A stretch of DNA of 64,000 nucleotides from Lumnitzera littorea (Eukaryota; Streptophyta; Magnoliopsida; Myrtales; Combretaceae). The DNA lies in assembly GCA_024138015.1 (NCBI GenBank), contig JAMXBB010000003.1:71970302-72034301 (forward strand), read 5' to 3'. Under the pieces are notes generated by a model. It did not search any database. It was not told the origin of the DNA and worked only from the letters and a program-made list of their open reading frames with translations. This document shows positions 10,023 through 21,599 of the stretch, piece by piece (the first letter of the stretch is position 1; each line of letters opens with the position of its first letter). The position numbers and the translations under genes are program-made.

Positions 10023-10980
10023 TGATAGGAATTAAGCTACTGGACCTTTAACCTGTAGTCGAGCACAAGGTCTGGAAGGACTAATAAGGTGAATTATCCT
10101 ACTTTAATTGACTCTTACCAAAGCCAAGTCGATCCATGATGTAGGCCAATTCCCTATGCTAAGCCGAGTGACTGTACATCCTTCGGAGATTTTGTGCCAA
10201 TTAGACAAATATTATACTTGCAGCCCGCCCCTTCACACACCACTAATCGATCTTGACCAGGCCAACCCCAAGCTCGGTAATACTGGTGTGAAGAAAACAA
10301 AAGCTCCGACACATGTCCACAGCCATTCCTTTTGGGATGAATCCACCCTAGATTGGCATCCTTGCTCGGTACCCCTTAGGTCGGTATAATTTAAGCTAAC
10401 CATGTAGAATTTATCTTTTCTACCAAAGAGTCACCCACGTACAGCGAGCTACATGTCTAAGCAACCTTATATAGAATCTTCTGTACATAAAAGTTGCTTT
10501 TGTTGTAATTTCCAATATGCCCTTCATCATTCCTTGTATATTACTCCTTTTAGATGCTGCCCCCCTTTTTGTTTTTTCCATTTCTAGGCAAGTTGCCCCA
10601 CTTTCTTGATTATAAATACCTACTGTACATGTAGCTACACATCATCTTATCATCATTAACATCAATACACTAGATATTCCTTCTTGTGAACATTGTTCTT
10701 GTTATCTTGTTTGCTCTTTCTTTACTCTTATCCTAACCCCTAAGTAAGGCTAGGTGGCGAGTAACCTCATCGAAACATCTTGTGTGTTATATTAAGTTGT
10801 GCCGTAAGTCCTCGAAAGCTCCACTGGTGCGTCATATCCTTTAAAGCTATTTGTAGGTTTGCTTATCTTCTTTTCTTTTCATTCTCTTGTACACTTCCTA
10901 TCACTCATTTGAAGCTTTCAAAAAGCTAGGACTTACCCTTGCAACTAACCTTGTCTTCTCTTAGCTTTAGTTTGCATAAT
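10023..10980 (+). repeat. Element A 5' LTR
   Basis: It begins TGATAGGAATTAAGC and aligns along its length with 16970-17941. It carries a promoter-like TATAAATA at 10611-10618 followed by a pyrimidine-rich leader. The two LTRs differ at many sites, so the insertion is not recent. A 93-codon open frame at 10108-10389 is chance and is broken in the 3' LTR. Confidence 0.85.
10611..10618 (+). promoter_or_regulatory. TATA box of element A 5' LTR
   Basis: TATAAATA lies in the middle of the LTR and is conserved at the matching site of the 3' LTR (17574-17581). It is the likely core promoter of the element for RNA polymerase II. Activity cannot be judged from sequence. Confidence 0.6.
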
Positions 10981-10982
10981 CT

Positions 10983-12117
10983 TGTTGAACTTAGAGGTCC
11001 TTGTTTGTGATTTTGATGAGAACAAATCTATGCAAGTCATGGCTAATCAATCTCTGTTATAAACCAATTTGTAATTCTCATAAGAACTTTATCAATTATA
11101 TCTTTTAAGGAAGTAAAATTAACTTAGAAATACTTTACAACTTATTAAATTGATTCTGATGTTGTTGAAAGAAGAATAAGTGATCAAGAATTGTCTACTG
11201 TATCTAAGTGTGTTTTTTAGTTGTTCTAGTGTGAACCATCCGACTAGTTGTACTAGAATCATCTAATTGGATGCATCAAGTATTTTGGATCAGTGGCAGG
11301 TTATGGATTATGTGGCCAATTGTTCATAGATTATCTGGCTGGTTGATGTAGGTTAGTATGGTGTGTTGGACTGTGTGGCTAGTTGTCCTTGGACTGTCTG
11401 GTTGGTTAATGTAGGTCAGTGAGCTATGTTGGACCATATGATTAGTGACCTAAAGACCATCTGAATGGTAACCACATTTGAATGGACTGTCTGGCTGGTT
11501 TGACTACAATCATTTGGCTGGTTTACACAAAAATTAGCCGTTACGGTGCATTTAATGTAGGATGAATAAGGCCAACGGTTGGATTTTTGCTAGAGGATAT
11601 AAATGTGAGTTTGTAGGCAGTTGAAGTAGAATTAATTAAGCTATATTCTTGCAATTATTCCTCTTGTCTACTTATACTTTATTCCAATTGTCTTATGCTC
11701 ATTATTTATAATCTTTTGTAAACTTTAGTATAGTGCCGAGCTTTATATTTGCAATTTTCACTCAAAAGAGAGCACTATACTAAGTGATTGAGTGTTGTTG
11801 TGATTGTGAGATCATTTGTGATAGAGATTGGGTGTAGGCACTTGTGCCTTTGAGATTGTCATCAATAAAATTGTATATAAAGACCTCAGTTGAGGCATTA
11901 GGTGTTTTTGGAGATTAGGAGGCAGTCCGAACTCCACATTAAAATTCTGGGCTTGATTTCTTTATCCCTTTCTCTTTATATTTCTGTAATCTAATTGCTT
12001 CTTAAATATTTCCATATTGCATTTATTTGTTAATTTGATTAAGGATTTGTTGTCAAAGTAAAAATTGGTCATTAAACTCAATTCACCCCCATTCTTGAGT
12101 TCTTGGTGTAATATTTC
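10983..12117 (+). mobile_element. Copia-like solo LTR inside element A
   Basis: About 1.1 kb from TGTTGAACTTAGAGG to TAATATTTCA separates the end of element A's 5' LTR from its primer binding site, where normally only a few bases occur. The opening, with GGTCCTTGTTTGTGATTTTG, resembles plant Copia LTR starts. A TATAAAT lies at 11598-11604. The bases on both sides are similar (ATCT-type ends), consistent with a short target duplication, but the left junction is uncertain by a base or two. No internal Copia sequence is present, so it is a solo LTR, younger than element A. The repeated CTGGCTGGTT-like units at 11330-11530 belong to it. Confidence 0.55.
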
Positions 12118-12123
12118 ACATCT

Positions 12124-12135
12124 TGGTATCAGAGT
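12124..12135 (+). other. Element A primer binding site (initiator Met tRNA type)
   Basis: TGGTATCAGAGT matches 11 of 12 bases of the plant iMet-tRNA complement TGGTATCAGAGC that primes reverse transcription in many plant LTR retrotransposons. It is displaced from the 5' LTR by the Copia-like solo LTR. Confidence 0.8.
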
Positions 12136-12419
12136 GGAGGTTTCATTTTGGGTAAGTTGTATTTAGGATTTACAAAATAGTGCTTGTTGTCATAGTGTGT
12201 CGAAGTTGTGGAGAGGATTATTGAGGTATTTTGAGCCAACAAAAGGGTGTAGTAACTTTTTCTTGAGTACCTTGTTTTATGTTGTTTAGACGTTTAAAAA
12301 TAGAGCAGGTTTCTATGTTGTGACTTATTCAATTGTGTAGTTGCTATAGTTGCAAGTTATTGAGTATTTGGTTTGAGGAGTATGCATGTTGCTTAGTTAG
12401 AAGAATTAGAACCAAGAAC

Positions 12420-13610
12420 ATCTCATAATAAAAATGTTTACTATTCAATTTATTGAAGAAATGACAAACTTGAGTGTTAATGCTAGAATTAGGGATGACA
12501 ATAGTGGAGTTACCTACTATGGCGAACAACCTTAGAATACTCTAAAAAGTATTGACGAAAGACTAGATGAGGTGGCTAACCTCTTAGTGGACCTGACTAG
12601 AGCCATTTATACAATGTCCTATCGCATTGCTGATGCTGTACAAAGCACTTCATAGGCTGCTCGACCTACTAGGGGACAAATCCCAACTTGACCAGTTCAA
12701 GATGGAGGAGTAAGTGGACGAGTGAGAAGAGGGATTAACTTAGGAGATCTGGATGAAGATGAAGAAGAAGAATATAATGAGGAGGAAGAATGAGCTCGAG
12801 CACCCCGAGTTTCCAACCATATGAAGCTTTAGATCTTGAGCTTCAATGGGTATGGAAGTGTGGGTGATTATTTGGAATGAGAGTAAAAGGTAGAGCATGT
12901 TTTTTATTAATACTAATATGAAGACTACGAGAAAGTAAAGACTGCTACTATTGAGTTCTCAGGATATGCCGTCATATGGTGGAAGAAGTTTTAGGTTATG
13001 AGAAGATGAGAAGGATATAGAGAGATCAATACTTGGCCTGAGATGAAGAGAATAGTTAGAAACAGGTTTATACTGGATACCCATTTACAGGACACTTTTG
13101 CTTAGCTTCAAGAGTTAAGGTAGTTAGGTCGAATTATTGATGAGTATATCGAAGAATTCTAAATGCTTATGATCTGTTATGAAGTAGAGGAACCATAAGT
13201 GTGAACTGTCTCTAGGTTCCTTATTAAGTTGAGAAGTGATATCTGAGACATTGTGGAACTCCAATAATTTACTATGCTGGATGAGGTTATACGGATAGCC
13301 TAACGAGTAGAAAGGCAGAGAAGAAATAGAATGCGACCCAACCCCTAGCAAGCCCACCTACTTAATCGAGCTGACATGTCCAAGAAAGCTCTTGAACTTA
13401 GATAAGTACCAAGCCAACCACACTAATAGACATCAAGGTTGAACAGAAGGCTCGACTTGATAGTGACATACTGACTTGAACATACGAGAAGGGATAAGGA
13501 TCTAGAATGAAGACGGGCTTGATCAAGTGCTTCAAGTGCTAAGGGTTTGGATATATGGTTGCTCAATGTCTAAACTGATGAACCATGGTCATCAAGGGAG
13601 ATGTCTCTAA
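12420..13610 (+). pseudogene. Element A gag (capsid and zinc knuckle), decayed
   Basis: The frame reads an acidic linker (DEDEEEEYNEEEE near 12755-12790), then a retrotransposon gag core near 12830-13360: SFNGYGSVGDYLE, YEDYEKVKTATIEFSGYAV, IWWKKF, KRIVRNRFILDTHLQDTFA. A zinc knuckle follows at about 13525-13575, reading KCFKC, a stop, GFGY and VAQC: its His has become Tyr and a stop lies within the motif, so it is broken. Gag packages element RNA into virus-like particles in the cytoplasm. More than ten in-frame stops occur, mostly at likely Gln, Arg or Trp codons. The true start is not clear. Element B gag (19700-20880) is the closest relative in the window. Confidence 0.8.
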
Positions 13611-13789
13611 GCTCGAAGTAGATATTACTAACGAGGAACCTAAGGAAGAGACTATTCCTGAGAAGGAAGCTTTTCAAGAGAATGGACTAGTAGAGGAAGA
13701 TGTGTTTGCTAAAGACTTGGATTGTTTGATCTTAGTTGCCTAACATACAATGAGTCTGGAGCCTATAACTAAGGAAGAGTAGAGAGAAA

Positions 13790-14170
13790 ATTTGTTCCAT
13801 AACACGTATAAAGTGAATGATCAGGTGTGTGTACTCATTATAGATAGTGGTAGCTACATTAATGTGGCATCTGCGAACCTGATAAAAAAGTTGAAGTTGT
13901 CGATTGTAGCACATCTAAAGCTGCATAAGTTGCATTGGCTAAATGAAAGAGGGACACTATATGTCACTTAGCAAGTATTACTACCGATTTCTATTAAGAA
14001 CTATTTCGATGTGATCCTTTGTGATGTACTACCAATGTGCGCTTCACACATGCTACTTGGTCGACCCTGGCTCTTTGATCAAAGGGTTATGCATGATGGA
14101 TTTTGAAACACTAATGTTTTTGAGAGACATGGAAGGAAGCTTACTTTGAATCCTATGATGTCGAGTCAAG
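13790..14170 (+). pseudogene. Element A aspartic protease
   Basis: The reading VNDQVCVLIIDSGSYINVAS contains the D-S-G active-site triplet of retropepsins, followed by LHKLHWLNERGTLYVT, a stop, then YFDVILCDVLPMCASHMLLG and RPWLFDQRVMHDG. The enzyme cleaves the gag-pol polyprotein. The active-site triplet is intact here, but the stops after YVT and after HDGF would end translation. Equivalent domains are in B (DEG, mutated) and C (DSG). Confidence 0.8.
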
Positions 14171-14369
14171 TTAGTAGGTTATAGGCTAAACTTGCTTGAG
14201 GATCCAAGAAGACGTTATTACTGAGAAGAGCTGAGCTTGAAGAGGCTATAAAAGCTGATATGCTAACTTTTATGTTAGTTAGAAGACTATTAGAGTTAAA
14301 GAAATGGATTGAACTACCCATTGAGGTAAGAGAATGGAAATGCTGACCTGTTTCCAGAACAATTGTCAG

Positions 14370-15120
14370 AAGGTTTGCCACCTTTTAGAGGCATTGAACA
14401 TTGCATTAACTTAATACTCAGAATTGCTTTTTCGAACAAACCTGCTTATCGGATGAGTCTTGAACAAGTTACTGAACTCTAAAGAGAAGTCAATGAACTA
14501 CTAGAGAAAGGGTATGTGATGGATAGCCTCAATCCCTATGCTATTTTGGCACTCCTAGTGCCAAAAAAGGATGGTACCCGGCGAAGGTGTGTTGATAGCT
14601 GAACCATGAACAAAATTATGATTAAGTACTGGTATCCGATCCCTAGGTTGGATGACATGCTAGATGAATTGAGTGGAGTTAAGATCTTTAGCAAGATTGA
14701 TCTAAAGTCTGGCTATCATTAGATTCAGATGAGGCTAGGAAATGAGTAGAAAACTGTATTTAAAACTTGGTACGGACTCTATGAGTGGATAGTAATGCCT
14801 TTTGTCTTATTAAATGCCCCATGCACTTTTATGCAATTGATGAACCATGTGCTAAGAAATCTGATTGGGAAGTATGTCGTGGTGTACTTTGATGACATCC
14901 TAGTATATAGCGCCAACATGTCAAGTCATTGTGAGCATCTTCGTGTTGTATTAGATGTCCTCTGAACCGAGAATATATTCGATAATTTGAAAAAGTGTTG
15001 CTTTTGCCAGGAGGAAGTGGCATTTCTAGGTTTTGTAGTAGGTAGAGGAGGCTTGTGAGTGGATGTTGAGAAGATCCAAGCAATTATTGAGTAGTCAACT
15101 TTGACCACTTGCACTAAAGT
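14370..15120 (+). pseudogene. Element A reverse transcriptase
   Basis: Motifs in order: IEHCINL near 14393, NELLEKGYVMDSLNPYA, LLVPKKDGTRRRCVDS, YPIPRLDDMLDELSG, FSKIDLKSGYH (14692-14722), YGLYEWIVMPF, LMNHVLRNLIGKYVVV and YFDDILVYSANM. The catalytic Y-F-D-D is intact at 14885-14896. The domain copies element RNA into DNA in the virus-like particle. In-frame stops occur after CVDS, after SGYH, in GNE*KTVF and after VLDVL, so no full domain can be made. The order and spacing are normal for Ty3/Gypsy. Confidence 0.9.
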
Positions 15121-15690
15121 GAGGAGTTTCTACGAAATGGCATCCTTTTATAGAAGGTTTATTAGGAATTTTAGTACCATAGTAGCAGCCCTAATCGAGT
15201 TGATAAAGAAGAACACTAAATTTAAGTGGAGAGAAAAGGAGGAAAGAAGTTTTGATAAAATTAAGACAAAGTTGACTTCTGCTCTTGTATTAGTTTTAGA
15301 TGATTTTGAGAAGATATTTGAGTTGAAATGTGATGCCTTAGGCATTAGTATAGGTGTTATCTTAATGCAAGAAGGTTGACCAATTACTTACCACAGTGAG
15401 AAGCTTAGAGGACCTTAATTGAACTATTCCATATACAACAAAGAACTCTTAGCTCTTATTTGAGCGCTCCAAGTGTAGTAACATTATCTATTTTTAAGAG
15501 AGTTTGTCATCTATACCGATCATGAGTCTTTGAGGTACCTTTGAAATCAGACCAAATTATTGAAGGGGCAAGTGAGGTAGATTGAATTCCTTGAAGGATT
15601 TAACTATATAATTAAGTATAAAAAAGGCAAGAGAAATGTAGTTACAAATGCTTTGTCAAGGAGACATGTACTCTTGACTGAATTATAGAC
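15121..15690 (+). pseudogene. Element A RT tail and RNase H
   Basis: RSFYEMASFYRRFIRNFSTI (RT connection, 15122 onward) leads to RNase H: FELKCDALGISIGVILMQ (15319-15372) with the first catalytic Asp, HSEKLRGP with the Glu, and VIYTDHESLRYL (about 15508-15543) with the second Asp. It ends with KGKRNVVTNALSRRH near 15625-15665, where the usual A-D-A-L-S has become TNALS, so the last catalytic Asp is lost (Asp to Asn, a G-to-A change). RNase H removes the RNA strand during cDNA synthesis. Stops interrupt the domain at several sites. Confidence 0.85.
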
Positions 15691-16930
15691 TAGGTTGTTT
15701 GGCTTTGCAAGTATTAAAGAATAGTATCTACAAGATCCATATTTTAGACCTATACTTGGGCAATGTGTAGATGGAAGAACAACCGATGATTATCATGTGG
15801 AAGATGGTTACTTGTTCTAAAGTAGAACGTTATATGTGCCAACTTGTTTTATAAGGGAGTTGCTTATTAGAGAAGCCTACAGTAGAGGGCTCTACGGACA
15901 TTTTGGGGGAGAAAAGAGCATATGAGCTATTAAGTGGACGTTTCTTTTAGCTAAGAATGAGGTGAGACATGCATCAAATTGTCGAGGGTTGTGCTGTGTG
16001 CAAGAGGGCTAAATGCCGAGCCATATAAGGGAAAGCAATGCCTTTACTAGTCCAAGTCCCAACTAAACCTTAGACTGAGTTGAAGATTAACTTTGTCCTC
16101 GGATTGCCAAGAACTGTCCAAGGGAAAGATTTTGTAATATTTATCGTGGACAGATTTAGTAAGATGACATACTTTGTGCCCTACTCTAAGACAATCGATG
16201 CTTTGGCTATTGCTTATGTCTTCTTGCAAGAAATTGTTCAGTTATACGACACATTTGGAAGTGTGGTTTTAGACAGGGATCCAAAGTTCTCAAGCTATTT
16301 TTAGAGAACCCTGTGGTGTTGGATGGTGAATAAACTACTATATGGCACCACTTATCGCCCTTAAATTGATGGCTAAATAGAGGTGGTCAATTGTACTTTG
16401 GGATCACTACTCCAAGCTATAGTGGGTAAGAACATGGTTGATTGGGATGTCTGTTTACTTGTAATAGAATTCGCTTACAATAGTATAATGCATGACACCA
16501 TCAAGAAGACCCCCTTTGAAGTTATCTATGGCTTTAATCTTGAGTTATCCCTTGATCATACCTTGGTACCCATATCCGAGCAAGACGACCCTAATACGAG
16601 AGCCTGAGTAGAGTCCCTACAACACATATACGACAAAGTTACTCGACAAATTGACCAAGCTACTAAAAAAATGTGAGAAAAGGCTAAGGGGAGGAAATCG
16701 ATATAGTTTCTGCCTAGACACCTAGTATGGCTACACTTAAGTAAGGAGAGATTCCCGAACAAGAGAAAGAACAAGCTATTCACCTGAGTTAAAGGCCCTT
16801 TCAGAATCCTCTAGAAGATCAATGATAATGCCTATAGGTTGGAATTACTCAAAGGTTATAAGGTCTCGGACACTTTCAACATTGTCAACCTTAGTCCTTA
16901 TCACCCTAAAGGAGAATTAAACAAAGACTA
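15691..16930 (+). pseudogene. Element A integrase
   Basis: The N-terminal zinc-binding region is recognisable as IRELLIREAYSRGLYGHFGG (15850-15909), but frameshifts follow and the Cys pair is displaced. The core has INFVLGLPRTVQGKDF with Asn where family members carry the first catalytic Asp, then VDRFSKMTYFVPYSK, VLDRDPKFSSYF (second Asp kept) and IEVVNCTLGSLLQA (Glu kept). The C-terminal part reads WLHLSKERFPNKRK, KINDNAYRLELLKGYKVSD and FNIVNLSPYHP. No chromodomain is seen. Integrase inserts the cDNA into chromosomes. The loss of the first Asp and several stops make it inactive. Confidence 0.85.
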
Positions 16931-16960
16931 GCTAGATTTGATTCCAAATCCAAGTCTATT

Positions 16961-16969
16961 AGGGGGGAA
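16961..16969 (+). other. Element A polypurine tract
   Basis: AGGGGGGAA lies directly before the 3' LTR and is the expected RNase H-resistant primer for plus-strand DNA synthesis. Confidence 0.8.
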
Positions 16970-17941
16970 TAATAGGAATCAAGCTACTGGATCTTTAACC
17001 CACAGTTGAACTTGAGGTCTAGAAAGACTAATAAGATGAATTCTCCTACTCTAGTCGATTCTTGCTAAGATTGAGTTGATCCATGTTGTCGGCCAATTCC
17101 TTATGTTAAGCTAAGTGACTATACATCTCTTAGAGATTTTGTACCAATTGGACAAATGCTCTACTTGCAGCCTGCCCCTTTACATACTATCGATCAATCC
17201 TGACCAAGCTGACCTCAAGCTCGGCAACACTTGTGTTGAAAAAAAAAAAGCTCTAGTACATGTCCGTAGCCATTCCTTCTAGGATGAATCTACCCTGGAT
17301 TGGCATCCTTACTTGGCACCCTTACTTGGTACTTCGAGTTAACAAAATTCAAGCTAACCATGAAGAATTTGTTTTTTTTTTTTTTTGCTAAAGAGCTACC
17401 TACCCATAATGAGCTACGTGTCCAAGCAGCCATATTCAGAATCTTCCTTATAGAAAAGTTATTTTTGCTGTAATTTCCAATATGCCCTTCATCATTCCTT
17501 GTGTATTACTCCTTTTAGATACTACCCCTTTTTGTCTTTTCCATTTTTAGGCAAGTTGCCCTAATTTTTCGAGTATAAATACCTATGGTACATGTAGCTG
17601 CATATCTTCTTATCATCATTAACATCAATACACTAGATATTCCTTCATGTGAACATTGCTCTCGTTAGCTTGTTTGCTCTTTCTTCACTCTTATCCGAAA
17701 CCCTAAGTAAGGCTAGATGGTAAGTAATCTCATCGGAACATCTCGTACATCATATTGAGTTGTACTGTGAGTCTTCCAAAGTTCACTAGTGCAATATATC
17801 CTTTGTAGTTGTTCATAGACTTGCTTATCTTCATTTCTTTTCGTTCTCTCGTGTGCTTCCCATCACTCATTTCAAGCTTTTAGTGAGCTTAGACCCACCC
17901 TTGTAACTGACCTTATCTACTCTTGGCTTCGATCCACATCA
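16970..17941 (+). repeat. Element A 3' LTR
   Basis: It starts TAATAGGAATCAAGC (TG changed to TA) and aligns with 10023-10980. TATAAATA is at 17574-17581. It ends CCACATCA and is followed by CCTTA, the right copy of the target duplication. An A-run at about 17237-17250 and a T-run at about 17373-17386 are length differences from the 5' LTR. Confidence 0.85.
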
Positions 17942-18634
17942 CCTTAACTAAGACTACCTTTAAACCACTATCCCCAACCTTATTACTATCTCCTCTCTTG
18001 TCACTTAGTTTGACTAAGAGTGAAAAAAAGACCATTTCAACTCTTCTCATCAAATAGTTCGTATTTGGCCCCAATAACCTTACTTATTTCCTTTGATGGG
18101 TTACAATGCATGGCAAGTTAAAAGTTAGGTTGAGTTTGCATTAATTCATTTTTGGGGTGATCAACCAATTTCAAGTAGTCCAAACAAAAAAGTATACACA
18201 AAACAACCATAGCATATAGCTCTACTCTCACAGCAACAACAAAGCAATATTCAAGCATATGCATAGCATACATCAAACAACTAAATTATGCCCACAAGCC
18301 AAAAGCATAAGCCTCCAAGTATTATAAAATAATATCTAAAATGCAATGAAGTATTGATCCTACTTACCTTAGTATTAATGCTTGTTATCTTTGCATGTCT
18401 CTCTAGTCTTCCTCTATTATCCTAAATATTTAATGTAACATCTTTAATTTCCTTCTAATATATAGAATAAGGGTTCATTTTGACTTTTAAGCATGTTCTT
18501 CATTTGAGTTAAGTAAGTTTCCTAACCTATTTATCAAGTATTAGTTAAACAATATAAGTTCTAATTAAGGTACTGACTAGGTGTTTTAGTATAGGTTGCT
18601 ACTCGTTTCTTACCTAGGTTCTGACTTTAGTAAG

Positions 18635-19540
18635 TGATGTATTGTCGGTCAGTGGTCCCATTACTCATGTGCACCTCCGAGGCCTCTAATCTTTCTCCTG
18701 AAGAATTCTTTCTCGATAACCTATTGATGAAGAGAAACTGTAGATTGAAGAAAGGTGGTTAAACTCCCTGAGCTCCTCACATTGTCATACATTGATCTGT
18801 ACAATCGGTAGTGATGATGCCGACCATTCCCTTGCCGAGGACCCTATGCCGAGTACTTCGAACAACTGCTGCCGAGAATCACTTGTTGAGTGATGAGAGA
18901 CTCACTTAAGCGGCTGAGTAGTTTTCTCTTGGCATACTACTATCTCTATCTTTCGGCCCTTTTAGTATTGTAACATTTTGACCCTTCCCACCTGTTGTGC
19001 TCAAAGAATATTCGTACGGGACCAATGCTGCATTGCCAGCTGTCCACTTTGTTTGACATTTAACTACTTTTTCATTTTTGGTTTGTTGTCCTTTTTACCT
19101 TTCTTGTATGTATTAGGAATCCCCTTTTTGTAAATACTTTCTTCTAATTTCTTTATTTGTAATGCTGCCTTAAGAACTTACTATAAATAGTCCTTTTCTC
19201 TTATAAGCTGGAGATAACTTACATCTTAATACTGAATACTCCGTTCTTGTGAGACAATTCCCTTTAAGTCCATACCCCTTACACTCTTATCTAATCTTGC
19301 CGAGTAGCTTAGGATTAGTGGCAGGTGGACCTTGACATCAACTTGTGCGTCATATCAAGTGAGGTGTTAAGTCATGTTGTGTTTGTTGGTGAGTCACATC
19401 CTTCGAGCAACTTCACGTCAACTACTCTTGTTCAATTGTGGATCGTTTTCTTCTAATTTTCTTCGATATTTCGAATGACCCATTTTAGTTCAATTCTGCC
19501 TTGGTAAGTCCTAATGATAACTGAGCTCTTAGGTACACCA
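18635..19540 (+). repeat. Element B 5' LTR
   Basis: It starts TGATGTATTGTCGG and ends GGTACACCA, 906 bp. It aligns end to end with 24242-25146 with scattered substitutions. CTATAAATAG at 19181-19190 is the likely TATA box and is conserved in the 3' LTR at 24787-24796. A pyrimidine-rich leader follows. Confidence 0.9.
19181..19190 (+). promoter_or_regulatory. TATA box of element B 5' LTR
   Basis: CTATAAATAG, identical at the matching position of the 3' LTR (24787-24796), with TCCTTTTCTC just downstream. It is the probable core promoter driving genomic RNA of the element. Confidence 0.6.
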
Positions 19541-19548
19541 TATATTCC

Positions 19549-19560
19549 TAATATTAGAGC
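19549..19560 (+). other. Element B primer binding site, eroded by transitions
   Basis: TAATATTAGAGC corresponds to TGGTATCAGAGC with three changes: two G-to-A and one C-to-T. It lies 8 bases after the LTR end and is followed by TTGAGG, as in intact plant elements. The site could no longer pair fully with iMet tRNA. Confidence 0.7.
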
Positions 19561-19699
19561 TTGAGGTTGAGACCGAGAGCTATGCAGTATTAGTCTGTTG
19601 TGTTTACTGTTTGAGATATTTGTGTATAGAAAGCATTTGCTTAAAGTATCTTTGCTAAAGCTTATATTGAGAATGTTAAACCTTAGTGTACAGGGAGAG

Positions 19700-20880
19700 A
19701 TTCACGATGTTGAGAGTGATGCTCACGATGGTAGTCGAGTTAGCCAATAAACACCACGTACTACTGATGAGTAGATACAAGATCTTACTACTATTGTGGC
19801 CAACTTTGCTCTCTCAGTAAACATGGTCTTAAAGGTTGTACCATGTGAAAGAGTTACTGAGCAGGGCTAAGAAACGAGAGATAAGTCGAGGAGGTAGATG
19901 AACGAGCAAGCTCTGAAAGCCTTTCTTGTGAACCAAGCACTACCGCGACATGCCAATAGAGTTGCGAGAAGAAGGTTAGAGTTGGACAAAGTGGAAGAGT
20001 ACAAAGAGGAAGAAGACTGGTATGATAGGATGGATGAGCATGAGTTCAAAGCACCAAGAGGTGTTGAGCATCTTAAAGTACATATTTCGAGCTTCAATAG
20101 GTCTGGTAATACTGATGACTACCTTGATTGGGAAGAGAAGATCGAAAAGATATTCGACTTCTACGATTATGAAGATGCTGTCCGCATTAGGGTGGCTGTG
20201 TTAGAATTTTCTAGTTATGTAGAATTGTATTGGAAGAAGCTACAAAATGTTCGTCTAGGGGCCCAACGTAAAGTCTGAACATGGAATGAGATGAAGAGAG
20301 TTTTGAGAAGTAGGTTTGCTCCCGAACACTACGAGCAAGACACTTTTTGACGACTTTAAGACTTGAGGCAAGGTAACAGATCCGTAGACGACTATGTCCG
20401 AGAGTTTCAATTGCTCATGATACGATGTGATGTTGATGAGCTTGAGACCTGAACTACGGTACGGTTCATCTCGAGACTTTAAGTTGAGATTGGTTACGTC
20501 GTGGAATTGCAGAGCCTCATAACTCTAGATGAAACAATTCGTGTAGCCTAGAGAGTTGAGAGGCAACGGTAGAACTAGGTTAGCCGAATGTTGAGTAGTA
20601 GAATGATGATGCCGAATAGGAATGGCCTGTCGAGTCAAGTAGGTAGTGATAGGGCATCAAACAGATCTGAGGTTGAATGCTAAGGTCACATGTTAAGCCG
20701 ACTAGACGAAGGTCGAGGTAAGAGCAACACCAATGAACCTGAGATCCGAAGAGACCAAGGTTAGAGCTCAGGATGGAAAACCTAAAAAATAAAATGTTTT
20801 AAGTATCTTGGCTATGGATACGTAGCTAGTCAATGTCTGAACCACCGAGTCATGACCATCAAGGGAGATAAGCCCTAGTT
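19700..20880 (+). pseudogene. Element B gag
   Basis: Reading from about 19898: ALKAFLVNQALPRHANRVAR, acidic linker EEYKEEEDWYDRMDE, then the gag core NRSGNTDDYLDWEEKIEKIF, FDFYDYEDAVRIRVAVLEFS and YVELYWKKLQNVR. After a stop at 20278 the frame continues WNEMKRVLRSRFAPEHYEQD and DYVREFQLLMIRCDVDELE, again with stops. A zinc knuckle at about 20786-20827 reads KCFKYLGYGYVASQC: the second Cys and the His are both Tyr, so zinc binding is lost. Of A, B and C this gag keeps the longest open stretch (126 codons). Confidence 0.85.
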
Positions 20881-20929
20881 TGAAGTAGAAAGTGCGAGTG
20901 AAGGAGAGGATGAAGCGGCAACTAATCAA

Positions 20930-21470
20930 ATGTTAGAAGAATTTGAGGAAGATTTAGGAGTTGAGATACCCCCTGAAGGAGGTGCTGAGTATTGTTTTGT
21001 TATTTGGCAATCTCTCAATACTTTGGTAGCTAATGAGAACAAGCAAAGAGAGAAACTCTTTCATATAAATTATCAAGTAAATGGCAAGCGATGCGCTGTG
21101 ATCATTGACGAAGGGAGTTGTACCAACGTCATCGTACAAGGGGTAGTTAAGGCTATGAAATTGCCAACTCTTCCATACCCCAAGCCGTACAAGATTTACT
21201 GGCTGAACGAGAGGGGGGGATTATATGTTTCCGAGCAAGTTAGTGTACTAATCACTATTGGTGATAGATACAGGGATGAGGTGCTATGTGACATCCTGCC
21301 CATGTGTACATCCCAAATATTACTTGGCTGACCATGGCTATTTGACTTAAGGGTGTTACACAATAGGTATAGAAACACCTACATGTTTCAAAAGGACAGG
21401 AAGAAAGTTATATTGACACCGATAAGTCCTAGGGAAGTACAAGAAGCCTAGGAAAAGATTGTGAGATCTC
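20930..21470 (+). pseudogene. Element B aspartic protease
   Basis: An open frame to 21331 reads FHINYQVNGKRCAVIIDEGS, CTNVIVQGVVKAMKLP, KPYKIYWLNERGGLYVSEQV, RDEVLCDILPMCTSQILLG; after a stop PWLFDLRVLHNRYRNTY follows. The retropepsin active-site triplet is D-E-G; relatives have D-S-G or D-G-G, so the middle residue is unusual and probably mutated. The C-terminal part leads into a linker with PREVQEA. Confidence 0.8.
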
Positions 21471-21599
21471 TGCAGCGGAAGTCTTTAGTTATTTATCGAG
21501 CTTAGTTTGCACGAGAGGTCAAACCCGAGGACTATGTACTCCTCTTGGTTAAGAGACTCCTAGAGGTTAAAGAGGCTAAGAACTTACCTACTGAAGTGC

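Larger units (their letters stand above)
10023..17941 (+). mobile_element. Ty3/Gypsy retrotransposon A, nearly complete but decayed
   Basis: A 7.9-kb element with two LTRs (10023-10980 and 16970-17941), an iMet-type primer binding site (12124-12135), a polypurine tract (16961-16969) and remnants of gag, protease, RT, RNase H and integrase in the usual Ty3/Gypsy order. Flanks CCCTA (10018-10022) and CCTTA (17942-17946) form a target duplication with one mismatch. It lies inside an R-family LTR whose uninterrupted copies (near 43118 and 50240) show the pre-insertion sequence. It carries a Copia-like solo LTR (about 10983-12117) between its 5' LTR and primer site. Many in-frame stops make it non-autonomous. 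No chromodomain was recognised, so the clade is left open. Confidence 0.9.

Noticed and set aside
10108..10389. 93-codon open frame as a gene
   Set aside because: It lies inside element A's 5' LTR and is broken in the 3' LTR copy; it has no start context or known domain.
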